In this document: positions 22,539 to 33,378 of the stretch, one piece after another
How the letters are laid out: every line of letters starts with the position of its first letter
How positions within the stretch are numbered: position 1 is the stretch's first letter
Assembly: GCA_041675885.1 (NCBI GenBank)
Contig: JBAYSY010000006.1
Coordinates: 19,773 to 83,772 of the forward strand
Length of the DNA stretch: 64,000 nt
Direction: 5' to 3'
From: JBAYSY01 sp041675885
Lineage (GTDB): Bacteria > Pseudomonadota > Alphaproteobacteria > Rhodobacterales > Rhodobacteraceae
Program-made: the position numbers and the translations under genes
Notes under the pieces: model-generated
Database searches by the model: none
The model's input: the letters and a program-made list of their open reading frames with translations, nothing else
What the model was told of the DNA's origin: nothing

Positions 22539-25301
22539 TCAGCCCGCCGCCAGCCGTGCCAGCGCGCCGCGCAGCTTGGCGGCCTCGGCCTCGCCGCGCT
22601 CCAGCGTCTCGCGGGTCTCGGCGACGATCTCCTCGGGGGCGCTGGCCACGAACTTCGGGTTGGAAAGCCGCCCGCGCAGCCCGCCGAGATCCTTTTCCAG
22701 CTTCGCCAGCGACCTTTCCAGCCGCTCGGTCTCGGCGGCAAGATCGACCACGCCTTCGAGCGGGATCGCGAAACTCGCGCCCTCCACCGCCACGGTCATC
22801 GCCCCCTTGGGCGCCGCCCCTTCGGTCATGCCGTCGAGCCGCGCCAGCCGCAGGATCAGCGCCTCGTTCCCGGCCCATGCCGCCCGGGCGGCCGCGTCGA
22901 GCGCCACGCCGACCACCGGCAGTTTCAGCCCGGCAGGAACCCGCATCTGCGCCCGCGCCGAGCGGATTTCCTCGATCAGCCCGATCACCCAGCGCATCTC
23001 GCGTTCGGCCCCGGGATCGGCGAGTTCCGCGCCGTAGTCCGGCCAGTCGGCATGGATCAGCCCTTTCGCCCGCTGGCCGGTCAGGCCCCAGAGTTCCTCG
23101 GTCACGAAGGGCATGATCGGGTGCAGCAGGATCATGCATTGATCCAGCACCCAGGCCATGGTCGCCCGCGTCTCCGCCGCCGTCGCCGGGTCCGCGAGCA
23201 GCGGCTTGGCGAATTCCACATACCAGTCGCAGACCTTGCCCCAGACGAAGGCGTAAAGCCCGTTCGCCGCGTCGTTGAACCGATAGGCGGCCAGCGCCGC
23301 GTCAACCTCCTCGCGCACCCGGCCGGTCTCGCCGATGATCCAGCGGTTGACGGTTGCTTCGGGCGCGGGCGGGGCGGCCCGGGTCGCGTGTCCCTCCCAC
23401 ACGCCGTTCATCTCGGCGAAGCGGGCGGCGTTCCACAGCTTTGTGCCGAAATTCCGATACCCGGCAACACGTTGCGACGACAACTTCAGGTCGCGCCCCA
23501 TCGCTGCCATCGCGGTCATGGTGAAGCGCACCGCGTCGGCGCCGTATTCGTCGATCAACTCCAGCGGGTCGATGACGTTGCCCAGCGACTTCGACATCTT
23601 CTTGCCCTTCTCGTCGCGGACGAGCGGGTGGACATAGACGGTGTGGAACGGCTCCCGTTCGACCACGGCTAGCTGCATCATCATCATCCGGGCGACCCAG
23701 AAGAAGATGATGTCGAAGCCGGTGACCAGCACGTCGGTGGGGAAATACTTCTGCAATTCCGGGGTGTTCTCGGGCCATCCCAAAGTACCGATCGGCCAGA
23801 GCCCGGAGGAGAACCATGTGTCGAGCACGTCGGGGTCGCGGGTGAGGCTGCGGCCCGGCGCCATCGCCTGCGCCTCGGCCTCGGTGGCGGCGCAGTAGTG
23901 GTTGCCGTCCTCGTCATACCACACCGGAATCTGGTGCCCCCACCAGAGCTGGCGCGAGATGCACCAGGGCTCGATATTCTCCAGCCAGTGAAAGTAAACC
24001 TTTTCATGCTGTTCCGGGAGGATCTTCGTGCGCCCCTCGCGCACGGCGTCGATGGCGGGGCCGACGATCTTCGCGGTATCGACGAACCACTGGTCGGTCA
24101 GGTAGGGTTCGATCGCGACCTTCGAGCGGTCGCCGTGCGGCACCATGTGGCGGTCGGCGTCGATCCCGTCGAGCCAGCCCTGTTCGCCGGCCAGTTCCAC
24201 GATGCGCTTGCGGGCCTCGTAGCGGTCGAGCCCGTCCAGCGCCAGCGCCTCCTGCGAAACCTGAGCATCGGCGAGGAAGTCGCTGTTATCCTTCAGGAAC
24301 ATCGCTGCCCGTGTTGTCATGACATTGACCGGCCGCAGGCCATGGCGTTCGCCCACCTTCCAGTCGTTGAAGTCATGCGCCGGGGTCATCTTGACCGCGC
24401 CGGTGCCCTTTTCCGGGTCGGCGTAGTCGTCCGCCACGACAGGGATGCGGCGGCCGACCAGCGGCAACACCACATGCTTGCCGATCAGGTGCCGGTAGCG
24501 CGGGTCGTCCGGGTGGACCGCCACGCCGGTATCCCCGAGCATGGTCTCGGGCCGGGTGGTGGCCACCACCAGATAGTCGCAGGGCTCGGTCCGGGTGGGG
24601 TTGCCCTCATCGTCCCATTCAACCGGCCGGTCCCAGGTCGCGCCCTCCGCCAGCGGATAGCGCAGCCGCCACATATGGCCGTCCTGCTCGATCTGCTCGA
24701 CCTCCAGATCCGAGATCGCGGTCTCGAAATGCGGATCCCAGTTGACCAGCCGCTTGCCGCGATAGATGCAGCCCTTGTTGTAAAGCTCCACGAAGACCCG
24801 GATCACCGCGTCGTGGAAATTGCCCTGCTCGCCCGCGGGGGCGCCGGGGGCGCCGGACATGGTGAAGGCGTTGCGCGACCAGTCGCAGCTTGCGCCCAGC
24901 CGCTTCAACTGGCCGATGATGGTGCCGCCGGACTGGGCCTTCCACTCCCACACCTTTTCGAGGAACTTCTCGCGCCCCATCTCGCGGCGGCTCCTGTTCC
25001 CGGCCTTGGCCAGTTCGCGTTCCACCACCATCTGGGTGGCGATGCCGGCATGGTCCTGCCCCGGCTGCCAGAGCGTGTCGAAGCCGCGCATCCGGTGCCA
25101 GCGGATCAGGATGTCCTGAAGCGTGTTGTTGAAGGCGTGGCCCATGTGGAGGCTGCCGGTCACGTTGGGCGGCGGGATCATGATGCAGAAGGTCTCGGGG
25201 CGCGAGGCATTGGCCCCGGCCCGGAAGGCGCCCCCGGCCTCCCACTCCGCATAGATGCGCGCCTCGGCCCGGCCCGCGTCGAAGGTCTTGTCCATCGCCA
25301 T
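22539..25301 (-). CDS. valS: Valyl-tRNA synthetase
   Basis: Class I synthetase charging tRNA-Val, cytoplasmic, 920 residues. The HIGH box is PNVTGSLHMGHAF near residue 45, the editing domain is in the middle (TTRPETMLGDTGVAV, GTGAVKMTPAHDFND), the tryptophan-rich CP region holds SRQLWWGHQIPVWY, and KMSKS is in KKMSKSLGNVIDP. The C-terminal coiled-coil arm runs LAAETERLERSLAKLEKDLGGL. The frame continues open to 25964, but the region before Met at 25301 (MAMDKTF) includes a repeat and antisense of the Lrp gene region, so it is not coding. The ribosome-binding site is weak. Convergent with pncC across repeat S1. Confidence 0.96.
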   Translation of the reverse strand: MAMDKTFDAGRAEARIYAEWEAGGAFRAGANASRPETFCIMIPPPNVTGSLHMGHAFNNTLQDILIRWHRMRGFDTLWQPGQDHAGIATQMVVERELAKAGNRSRREMGREKFLEKVWEWKAQSGGTIIGQLKRLGASCDWSRNAFTMSGAPGAPAGEQGNFHDAVIRVFVELYNKGCIYRGKRLVNWDPHFETAISDLEVEQIEQDGHMWRLRYPLAEGATWDRPVEWDDEGNPTRTEPCDYLVVATTRPETMLGDTGVAVHPDDPRYRHLIGKHVVLPLVGRRIPVVADDYADPEKGTGAVKMTPAHDFNDWKVGERHGLRPVNVMTTRAAMFLKDNSDFLADAQVSQEALALDGLDRYEARKRIVELAGEQGWLDGIDADRHMVPHGDRSKVAIEPYLTDQWFVDTAKIVGPAIDAVREGRTKILPEQHEKVYFHWLENIEPWCISRQLWWGHQIPVWYDEDGNHYCAATEAEAQAMAPGRSLTRDPDVLDTWFSSGLWPIGTLGWPENTPELQKYFPTDVLVTGFDIIFFWVARMMMMQLAVVEREPFHTVYVHPLVRDEKGKKMSKSLGNVIDPLELIDEYGADAVRFTMTAMAAMGRDLKLSSQRVAGYRNFGTKLWNAARFAEMNGVWEGHATRAAPPAPEATVNRWIIGETGRVREEVDAALAAYRFNDAANGLYAFVWGKVCDWYVEFAKPLLADPATAAETRATMAWVLDQCMILLHPIMPFVTEELWGLTGQRAKGLIHADWPDYGAELADPGAEREMRWVIGLIEEIRSARAQMRVPAGLKLPVVGVALDAAARAAWAGNEALILRLARLDGMTEGAAPKGAMTVAVEGASFAIPLEGVVDLAAETERLERSLAKLEKDLGGLRGRLSNPKFVASAPEEIVAETRETLERGEAEAAKLRGALARLAAG

Positions 25302-25399
25302 GATCGCTGTCCCGTCTGATCCTGCGGCGGTTCTTAGCGCGGGCGGGGCCGGAGGGGAAGGCGTCCGGCATCGGCGCGGGGGGCCGCCTGTCTTCTCCT

Positions 25400-25468
25400 G
25401 CCCGGAACAGCCGCGCCAGCGGCCCGGGCAGCGGCCGACCGCCCGGACGGGCGGCCGCTGCCCTCTGT
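25400..25468. repeat. Short palindromic repeat S2 (family B)
   Basis: Starts GCCCGGAACAGCCGCGCC and returns with GGCCCGGGC, then AGCGGCCGACCGCCCGGACG with CCGCTGCCCTCTGT. The first arm differs from S1 and S3 in its loop but is identical to the fragment S8. It lies in the 209-base gap between the Lrp-type gene and valS, both on the minus strand. Confidence 0.8.
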
Positions 25469-25510
25469 CGGGACAGGAAACCGGCCGGGGTAGTGGGCGG
25501 ATTGCCCCCC

Positions 25511-25942
25511 TCACACCGCCCGGTCGAAGCGGGTCGAGAGATGGATAAGGCTTTCCGAGGATTTCACCCCGGTCATCGCCCCGATCCGGTCGAGCACGTC
25601 GTCGAGCACCGCCGTTCCCGGCGCCGAGACCAGCAGGAGCAGGTCGAACCGGCCCGAGGTGGAATGCACCGTCTCGACCTCGGGGATCGCCTTGAGCCGG
25701 GTCAGCACATGCGCCATGGAGCGCGGCTCGACCGTCAGGAGCACGCTTGAGCGGATCCGCGCCGCCCGCGCCGCCTCGCCCAGTTTCAGCGTATAGCCCG
25801 CGATGGTGCCGCCCCCCTCCAGCCGTTCCAGCCGCGCCTGGATGGTCGAGCGCGCCACCTTCAGCCGCCGCGCCAGCGTGGCCACCGGCATCCGCGCATC
25901 GGTCCCCAGGAGGGCGAGGATTCCCCGGTCGAGATCGTCCAT
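25511..25942 (-). CDS. Lrp/AsnC-family transcriptional regulator
   Basis: 143 residues: helix-turn-helix at the N terminus (DLDRGILALLGTDARMPVATLARRLKVARSTIQARLERLE) and the C-terminal RAM ligand domain (VLLTVEPRSMAHVLTRLKAIPEVETVHSTSGRFDLLLLV). Such proteins bind amino acids or related compounds and control neighbouring metabolic genes. It is divergent from an ornithine/diaminopimelate-type decarboxylase across an AT-rich 220-base gap with a dyad, so it probably controls that gene and itself. The effector is unknown; ornithine, lysine or arginine would fit. Confidence 0.92.
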   Translation of the reverse strand: MDDLDRGILALLGTDARMPVATLARRLKVARSTIQARLERLEGGGTIAGYTLKLGEAARAARIRSSVLLTVEPRSMAHVLTRLKAIPEVETVHSTSGRFDLLLLVSAPGTAVLDDVLDRIGAMTGVKSSESLIHLSTRFDRAV

Positions 25943-25969
25943 TCCGCAACACCGCCTTTTTCACGTCCG

Positions 25970-25988
25970 TTTCGGCATAATAACGAAA
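25970..25988. promoter_or_regulatory. Dyad operator candidate for the Lrp-type regulator
   Basis: TTTCG (25970-25974), nine bases GCATAATAA, then CGAAA (25984-25988). It lies 28 bases before the regulator start in an AT-rich patch shared with the divergent decarboxylase. An AT-rich centre with inverted ends fits Lrp/AsnC sites in general; it is not matched to a specific consensus. Confidence 0.5.
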
Positions 25989-26163
25989 ATATCAGGCGGT
26001 TCTAGACTTTCCCCCGGTGGAAATGTGCCCCATATGCGCCGCCTCAAGTGCAGGAAAAGGGCGGCTCATACGCACCTGGCCTGGTTGGTGAATCGCGCAA
26101 GCGTCTCCGACCCGTGGACCGGGCGCGGGAGGTTTGCGTCTTGTTGGCAGAAGGAAGACGCCG

Positions 26164-27306
26164 ATGGGACTGACCAAGACGATCTGGGCCACGCCCTGCG
26201 AATATCTGGCCCATATGCAGCCCGGCCACCCGGTGCTGTTCTTCGCGCCCGCCGCGTTGCAGGCCCGCGCGCGCCGGTTTCTCGACGGGTTCCCGGGGCT
26301 GGTGACCTATGCGGTCAAGGCCAATGCGGGCGAATCGGTGATCGGCAACCTGTCGGCCGCCGGGGTGCGCGGCTTCGACGTGGCCTCTCCGGCCGAGGTC
26401 GGGCTGGTGCGCGGCATCGCCCCCGGCGCGGCGCTGCATTACAACAACCCGGTGCGGGCGCGGGCCGAGATCGCGGCGGCCGCGGATATGGGGATTCAGA
26501 GCTGGTCGGTCGATTCGGAAAGCGAACTGGCCAAGCTCATTGCCATGGTCCCCGCTGACGGGACGGAAATCGCCGTGCGCTTCAAGCTGCCGGTGGCGGG
26601 CGCGGCCTATGACTTCGGCGCCAAGTTCGGCGCGACGGCGGAACGCGCAGCGGGGTTGCTGGCGCAGGCTGCGCGGGCGGGCTACATCCCGGCGCTGACC
26701 TTCCATCCCGGCACCCAGTGCAGCGACCCGGCGGCGTGGGAGACCTATATCGCCGCCGCCGCAGGCATCGCCCGCACGGCCGGGGTGGAGATCGCGCGGC
26801 TGAACGTGGGCGGCGGCTTTCCGTCGCACCGGCTCACCCGCGCGGAACCGGCGCTGGAGGCGATCTTCGACGGGATCGGCCGCGCCACCGCCGCGGCCTT
26901 CGGCTCGGCCCGCCCCGCTCTGGTCTGCGAGCCGGGCCGGGCGCTGGTGGCCGACGCCTTCACGCTGGCCGCCCGGGTGCGGGGCTTGCGCGACGGGGAT
27001 GTGTTCCTCAACGACGGGGTTTACGGCGCGCTGGCGGAGCTGCCGCTGATCGGCCCGATCGACCGGATCGAGGTCATTTCGCCCGAAGGCGGCCGTCGCC
27101 GGGGCGCGCCGGTCGCCCGCACCGTCTTCGGCCCGACCTGCGATTCGGTCGACCGGCTGCCGGGCGAGGTGGCGCTGCCCGCCGATCTGGCGGAAGAGGA
27201 CCATGTGCTGTTCCACGGCCTCGGCGCCTATTCCGCCGCGACCAACACCCGGTTCAACGGTTTCGGCGACCTGGGGATCGAGACGGTGCTGGACCTGCAC
27301 GGCTGA
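26164..27306 (+). CDS. PLP-dependent ornithine decarboxylase-type enzyme
   Basis: 380-residue fold-type III decarboxylase. Pyridoxal phosphate binds at Lys52 in TYAVKANA. Further family motifs are SVDSESEL, the HPGTQC stretch, NVGGGFPSH (phosphate-binding glycines), CEPGRALV, and FGPTCDSVD with Cys326 from the partner subunit's active site. The CDSVD form is typical of ornithine/lysine decarboxylases rather than LysA (diaminopimelate). Expected reaction: ornithine to putrescine, first step of polyamine synthesis. ATG 26164 follows GAAGGAAG; the longer frame from 26134 lacks conservation. The divergent Lrp-type gene is the likely regulator. Confidence 0.88.
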   Translation: MGLTKTIWATPCEYLAHMQPGHPVLFFAPAALQARARRFLDGFPGLVTYAVKANAGESVIGNLSAAGVRGFDVASPAEVGLVRGIAPGAALHYNNPVRARAEIAAAADMGIQSWSVDSESELAKLIAMVPADGTEIAVRFKLPVAGAAYDFGAKFGATAERAAGLLAQAARAGYIPALTFHPGTQCSDPAAWETYIAAAAGIARTAGVEIARLNVGGGFPSHRLTRAEPALEAIFDGIGRATAAAFGSARPALVCEPGRALVADAFTLAARVRGLRDGDVFLNDGVYGALAELPLIGPIDRIEVISPEGGRRRGAPVARTVFGPTCDSVDRLPGEVALPADLAEEDHVLFHGLGAYSAATNTRFNGFGDLGIETVLDLHG

Positions 27307-27328
27307 CCGGGAAACCATCCCGTCTCTT

Positions 27329-27400
27329 GCCCGGAATCAAGGCGCGTCAGCGCCGCCGGGCAGCGGCCGACCGCCCGCACGGGCGGCCGCTGCCCTCTGT
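27329..27400. repeat. Short palindromic repeat S3 (family B), best short copy
   Basis: 72 bp: hairpin one is GCCCGGAATCAAGGCGCG returning through GCGCCGCCGGGC, hairpin two AGCGGCCGACCGCCCGCACG returning through GGCGGCCGCT, then GCCCTCTGT. It starts 22 bases after the decarboxylase stop. Except for the missing inner segment of about 95 bp it matches L2 almost base for base. Confidence 0.85.
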
Positions 27401-27483
27401 GGTGACATGCTGTCCGGGCTGGACGGGGGCTTGTGCCCGCCTGCCCCGGCGCGCATCCTGCCGCCCGGATACGGGGGACAAAC

Positions 27484-28515
27484 ATGATGGATGACGCGCT
27501 TCAGGCCGCGCTGCTCGACGGTGTGCCGCTGCCGATGATCCTGATCGGCCGCGATGCGCGGATCCTGCGCACCAATGCGCCTGCGCGCGCGCTGCTGGGC
27601 GCCGATCCGGCCGGGCGGCACTACATGAACGCGCTGCGCCAGCCGGAACTGGTCGAGCGGGTCGAGCAGGTGCTGGCGGGCGGGGGGCCGGGCTCGGTGC
27701 GCCATGTGGTGACCGGGCCGGGGCGCGATACGGTCTATCGGGTGCTGGCCGCGCCGCTTGCCGGGCAGGGGGCGAGCCTTGCCTTCGAGGACATCACCGA
27801 GATCGAGCAGGCCAGCGAGATCCGCCGTGATTTCGTCGCCAATGTCAGCCACGAACTGCGCACGCCGCTGACCGCACTGCTGGGTTTCATCGAGACCCTG
27901 CGCGGCCCGGCAAGGGACGATGCGGCGGCGCGCGAGCGGTTCCTGGGCATCATGGCGCGCGAGGCCGGGCGGATGAACCGGCTGGTGGCCGACCTGCTGT
28001 CGCTGAGCCGGGTCGAGGCCGAGGAACGGGTCCGCCCCATGGGCCGGGTCGATCTGGTGGCGCTGACCCGGGCCACCGTGGCGACGCTGAGGCCGCTTGC
28101 CACCGCCGCCGGGGTCGGGATCGAGGTCGAGGCGCCCGAGGGGAAGCTGGAGGTCCGGGCCGATGCCGACCAGTTGACGCAGGTTCTGAACAACCTGATC
28201 GAGAACGCTGTAAAGTATGGACATTCCGGCGGAAAGGTTGAAATATCCTTGGCCGGGATCAACATTCCGGCGCTGGGGGGGCGGGCGGTCTCGCTGAAGG
28301 TGAAGGACCACGGCGAAGGTATTGATGAACTTCACCTTGCGCGCCTGACCGAACGTTTCTACCGGGTCGATGCCCACCGCTCGCGCGAGCAGGGCGGCAC
28401 CGGGCTGGGGCTGGCGATCGTCAAGCACATCGTCCAGCGCCACCGGGGGCGGCTGCGGGTCGAAAGCCGCAAGGGCGAGGGCTGCACCTTCACCGTGCTG
28501 CTGCCGGGGGGCTGA
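27484..28515 (+). CDS. PhoR-like soluble sensor histidine kinase
   Basis: 343 residues. The N-terminal PAS-like domain (about 10-108) starts MDDALQAALLDGVPLPMILI; no membrane segment precedes it. The H-box FVANVSHELRTPLTALLGF has His123. The ATPase has NLIENAVKYG, KDHGEGI, RFYRVDAHRSREQGGTGLGLAIVKHI. The latter string is typical of PhoR. Alphaproteobacterial PhoR usually sits with pst genes and phoB, but here it is isolated between two family-B repeats and followed by dnaG, so a phosphate role is inferred from sequence alone. Start at the first of two adjacent ATG codons after GGGGGAC. Confidence 0.85.
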   Translation: MMDDALQAALLDGVPLPMILIGRDARILRTNAPARALLGADPAGRHYMNALRQPELVERVEQVLAGGGPGSVRHVVTGPGRDTVYRVLAAPLAGQGASLAFEDITEIEQASEIRRDFVANVSHELRTPLTALLGFIETLRGPARDDAAARERFLGIMAREAGRMNRLVADLLSLSRVEAEERVRPMGRVDLVALTRATVATLRPLATAAGVGIEVEAPEGKLEVRADADQLTQVLNNLIENAVKYGHSGGKVEISLAGINIPALGGRAVSLKVKDHGEGIDELHLARLTERFYRVDAHRSREQGGTGLGLAIVKHIVQRHRGRLRVESRKGEGCTFTVLLPGG

Positions 28516-28529
28516 AGCGGTGGCCCGTT

Positions 28530-28700
28530 GCCCGGAATCAAGGCGCGTCAGCGCCGCCGGGCAAGCGGCCGACCGCCCGGACGGGCGGCCGCTCTTGCAA
28601 CGTATCAACATGCACATACCTCGGGGTATCCGGCACCATAAACTGCCAGACCACCACCGTTGCAGCGGCCACCCGCGGTCGTCCGCTTGCCCTCTGTTGC
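28530..28700 (+). repeat. Long palindromic repeat L2 (family B), with conserved core
   Basis: 171 bp. Hairpin one (28530-28562) and hairpin two (28564-28593) equal those of S3. An extra 94 bp (28594-28687) follows, then TGCCCTCTGTTGC. The extra segment starts with TTGCAACG and has CGTTGCA about 50 bases on, an inverted pair enclosing the small hairpin ATACC-TCGG-GGTAT and the string GGCACCATAAACTGCCAGAC. The same core is in L1. The extra segment is bounded by CCGCT on both sides, so S-type copies could arise by deletion between these direct repeats. It occupies the phoR-like to dnaG gap. Confidence 0.88.
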
Positions 28701-28762
28701 GCAGCACGTCTGCCCATTCCCCGCTCTGGACAGCGCGCGGCCCCCGGCCGATATTGTCCGGC

Positions 28763-30694
28763 ATGAGTCTTCCCCCGGGTTTCCTCGACGAATTGCGCGG
28801 CCGCGTCTCACTCTCGCAGGTGGTGGGGCGCAAGGTTACGTGGGATCAGCGCAAGTCGAACCAGGGCAAGGGCGACATGTGGGCGCCGTGCCCGTTCCAT
28901 CAGGAAAAATCGGCCTCGTTCCACGTCGATGATCGCAAGGGATTCTACTACTGCTTCGGCTGCCACGCCAAGGGCGACGCGATCAGCTTCATCCGCGAGA
29001 CCGAGAACGCGGGCTTCATGGAGGCGGTGGAAATCCTCGCCCGCGAGGCCGGGATGACGATGCCCGCCCGCGACCCCAAGGCGGCCGAACGCGCCGACCG
29101 GCGCAGCCAGCTTGCCGATGTGATGGAAGAGGCGGTGCGCCACTACCGGCTGCAACTCCAGACCGCCGCGGGGGCACAGGCGCGCGACTATCTGGCGGGC
29201 CGGCGGCTGGACGCGGCGGCGCAGGAACGCTTTTCGATAGGCTTCGCCCCGGATGCGCGGCAGGGACTGTTCGCGGCGCTCTGCGCCAGGGGGATCGCGC
29301 CCGAACTGATCGTCGAGGCAGGGCTGGCGGCCAGACCCGATGGCGGCGGCCAGCCCTACGACCGCTTCCGGGGCCGGATCATCTTTCCGATCCGCGATGC
29401 GCGGGGCCGCTGCATCGGCCTCGGCGGCCGGGCGATGGACCCGAACGCGCGGGCGAAATACCTCAACTCGCCCGAGACGCCGCTGTTCGACAAGGGCCGC
29501 AGTCTTTACAACCACGGCCCCGCGCGCGAGGCGGCGGGCAAGGGCCAGCCGCTGATCGTGGCCGAAGGCTATATGGACGTGATTGCGCTGTCGGAAGCCG
29601 GGTTTCACGCCACCGTCGCGCCGCTCGGCACCGCCGTCACCGAAGAGCAGTTGCAGCTTTTGTGGCGCATCCACCCCGAGCCGGTGATCGCGCTCGACGG
29701 CGATGCGGCGGGGTTGCGCGCGGCGCTGCGGCTGATCGACCTTGCGCTGCCGGTGATGGAGGCGGGGCAGGGGCTGCGCTTTGCCGTGCTGCCACAGGGG
29801 CAGGATCCGGACGACCTGATCCGGGCGCAGGGGGCGCAGGGGTTCCGCAAGGTTCTGGATGCCGCGAAACCGATGGTCAGCCTCTTGTGGCAGCGCGAGA
29901 CCGAAGACCAGCCGATCGACAGCCCCGAACGCCGCGCCGGTCTGGACAAGCGGCTGCGCACGGTGCTGCGCACGATCCGCGATCCCTCGATCCGCGAGCA
30001 TTACGGCGCCGAGATGAAGCGGCTCCGGGCCGAACTGTTCGGCCCCGCCATCCGCCCGGCGCGCGGTTTCACCCCCGGGCGGCGCGGCAGGGGCTTTGTC
30101 CCGCCGCCCGCGCCGACCACGGCCACGGCCCGGGCCTCGATGCTGGCCAGTGCCGACGACGCGGCCGAGGAACGGCTGCGCGAGGCGGTGATCCTCGTGG
30201 CGCTGGCGCTGCATCCGGGGCTGATCCCGACCTTCGAATCGGCGCTGGAACGGATGGACCTGACCGCGCCGGGCCACGACCGGCTGCGCAGCGCACTGTT
30301 CGCCCATGCCGAAGACCCGGACGCGGCTGCGAAAATCCGCGCGGCGGCGGGCGATGCCCTTGAAAACCTGCTGGCGCTGCGCCATGTCCAGATCGCGCCC
30401 CCCGTCCGGAACCCCCATGACGCCGAGGCGGCCCGCATGTGCCTGGCCGAAGAACTGGCGAAACTCGAAGCGCGACGTGGCGCAAGGCGCGAGATCGAAC
30501 ACGCGATGGAGGACTTCTCGGGCCTGCCCGACGAGGGCCTGACATGGCGTCTGTCGCAGGCGGCCGAGGCGGTGAACCGCGCCGGGCGTCTCCGCAGCGA
30601 CGACGCCGACGACATGGGAGAGGACCGCGCCGCGCTGTCGAATCACCTTCAAAGCCTGATCGACCGGGAAATATGGGTGAAGAAACGGCGTTGA
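28763..30694 (+). CDS. dnaG: DNA primase
   Basis: Synthesises RNA primers at the replication fork. 643 residues. The zinc-binding domain has Cys43, His46, Cys64 and Cys67 in CPFHQEK and CFGCHAKGD. The catalytic core has GRIIFPIRDARGRCIGLGGRA, the TOPRIM acidic motif VAEGYMDVI, and LDGDAAG. A Pro-rich linker around 450-475 leads to the C-terminal DnaB-interaction domain. ATG 28763 gives the normal N terminus MSLPPGFLDELRGRVSL; the frame is open upstream through repeat L2 but not coding. Paired with rpoD 77 bases downstream, the conserved macromolecular synthesis arrangement, here without rpsU. Confidence 0.96.
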   Translation: MSLPPGFLDELRGRVSLSQVVGRKVTWDQRKSNQGKGDMWAPCPFHQEKSASFHVDDRKGFYYCFGCHAKGDAISFIRETENAGFMEAVEILAREAGMTMPARDPKAAERADRRSQLADVMEEAVRHYRLQLQTAAGAQARDYLAGRRLDAAAQERFSIGFAPDARQGLFAALCARGIAPELIVEAGLAARPDGGGQPYDRFRGRIIFPIRDARGRCIGLGGRAMDPNARAKYLNSPETPLFDKGRSLYNHGPAREAAGKGQPLIVAEGYMDVIALSEAGFHATVAPLGTAVTEEQLQLLWRIHPEPVIALDGDAAGLRAALRLIDLALPVMEAGQGLRFAVLPQGQDPDDLIRAQGAQGFRKVLDAAKPMVSLLWQRETEDQPIDSPERRAGLDKRLRTVLRTIRDPSIREHYGAEMKRLRAELFGPAIRPARGFTPGRRGRGFVPPPAPTTATARASMLASADDAAEERLREAVILVALALHPGLIPTFESALERMDLTAPGHDRLRSALFAHAEDPDAAAKIRAAAGDALENLLALRHVQIAPPVRNPHDAEAARMCLAEELAKLEARRGARREIEHAMEDFSGLPDEGLTWRLSQAAEAVNRAGRLRSDDADDMGEDRAALSNHLQSLIDREIWVKKRR

Positions 30695-30771
30695 ATGCCT
30701 CCCGCCCCTGTGATTCGCGTTGATGAGTCGCTACATAGATTCCACTGATTCGGCCTTCCCCGAGGAGCACC

Positions 30772-32762
<1,991 letters not shown>

Positions 32763-32766
<4 letters not shown>

Positions 32767-33329
32767 CCATTGAGGAGCATCGGAGGCTTCGGGAAGCAGC
32801 ACAAGTATTGCTGACCCTTCTCCGATGCATCTCGATGAAGATGTCGCTGGCCGTTGATAAGCACGACCGTCTAAACTTCTTCCGACTTTACGATGGTTGC
32901 CTTATGGATGTGGCCGTTATCTCGTGGTGCAAGTTTTTTGGATCAAGTAAGGAAAACCTGTTTTGGTTGAGGTTATTTCCCGAGGTCGCCCCAGGTCACA
33001 CCGAACTCAGGGGTAGGCTACTGGAGGCCGCGCAAGGAGACCTTAAAGCCCTTTCGGAAACAACCCGCAATTATCGCGATACTTATGTCGCGCATCACGA
33101 CTTGAACGAGACGAAGCGCGCGAAGGATCATCCATCGCTTCATCCTCTCCAGGCTACGGGCCAAGTGCTCTACAAGGAGGTCTATAGCACTTTGGATTCG
33201 CATGGCTACGCAGGCGGTCTACCGCACCCAGATCGGATTATGGGGACGGGCCTTCGAGAGATCGAAGCTCAGTGGAAGAGGATAGTGGAAGCGGTGAGGA
33301 CGGCGACTCAAGGGTTCCGGGAGCCCTAA
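32763..33329 (+). CDS. Hypothetical protein with possible HEPN-type RX5H motif
   Basis: 188 residues, no named family recognised. Base composition is clearly lower in GC than neighbours, and codon third positions are mixed, suggesting transfer. The protein is largely helical by inspection. Around residue 105 it reads RNYRDTYVAHHDLN, with R-(five residues)-H resembling the RNase motif of HEPN proteins such as AbiU2-like or AbiV-like factors. The start used is GTG at 32763, whose TGA frame overlap is the rpoD stop; an internal ATG at 32835 is possible. A YefM-YoeB pair follows at once. A host-defence or stress role is conceivable but is inference only. Confidence 0.65.
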
Positions 33330-33343
33330 ACGCTTATCCACTC

Positions 33344-33372
33344 TTGACATTGTGTGCGCGATCACGTACATG
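33344..33372 (+). promoter_or_regulatory. Probable promoter of yefM-yoeB
   Basis: Perfect -35 TTGACA (33344-33349), 17-base spacer, and TACATG (33367-33372) as a partial -10. The yefM ATG is seven bases further on, giving a nearly leaderless mRNA or a slightly different start site. The region would also be where the YefM-YoeB complex binds for autoregulation. Confidence 0.55.
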
Positions 33373-33378
33373 CTCCGC

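Noticed and set aside
22308..24000. Large open frames antisense to valS and other genes (many over 200 residues, rich in Arg, Gly, Pro and His)
   Set aside because: Very high GC leaves few stop codons, so antisense frames stay open. Their composition is typical of shadows and no family motif is present.
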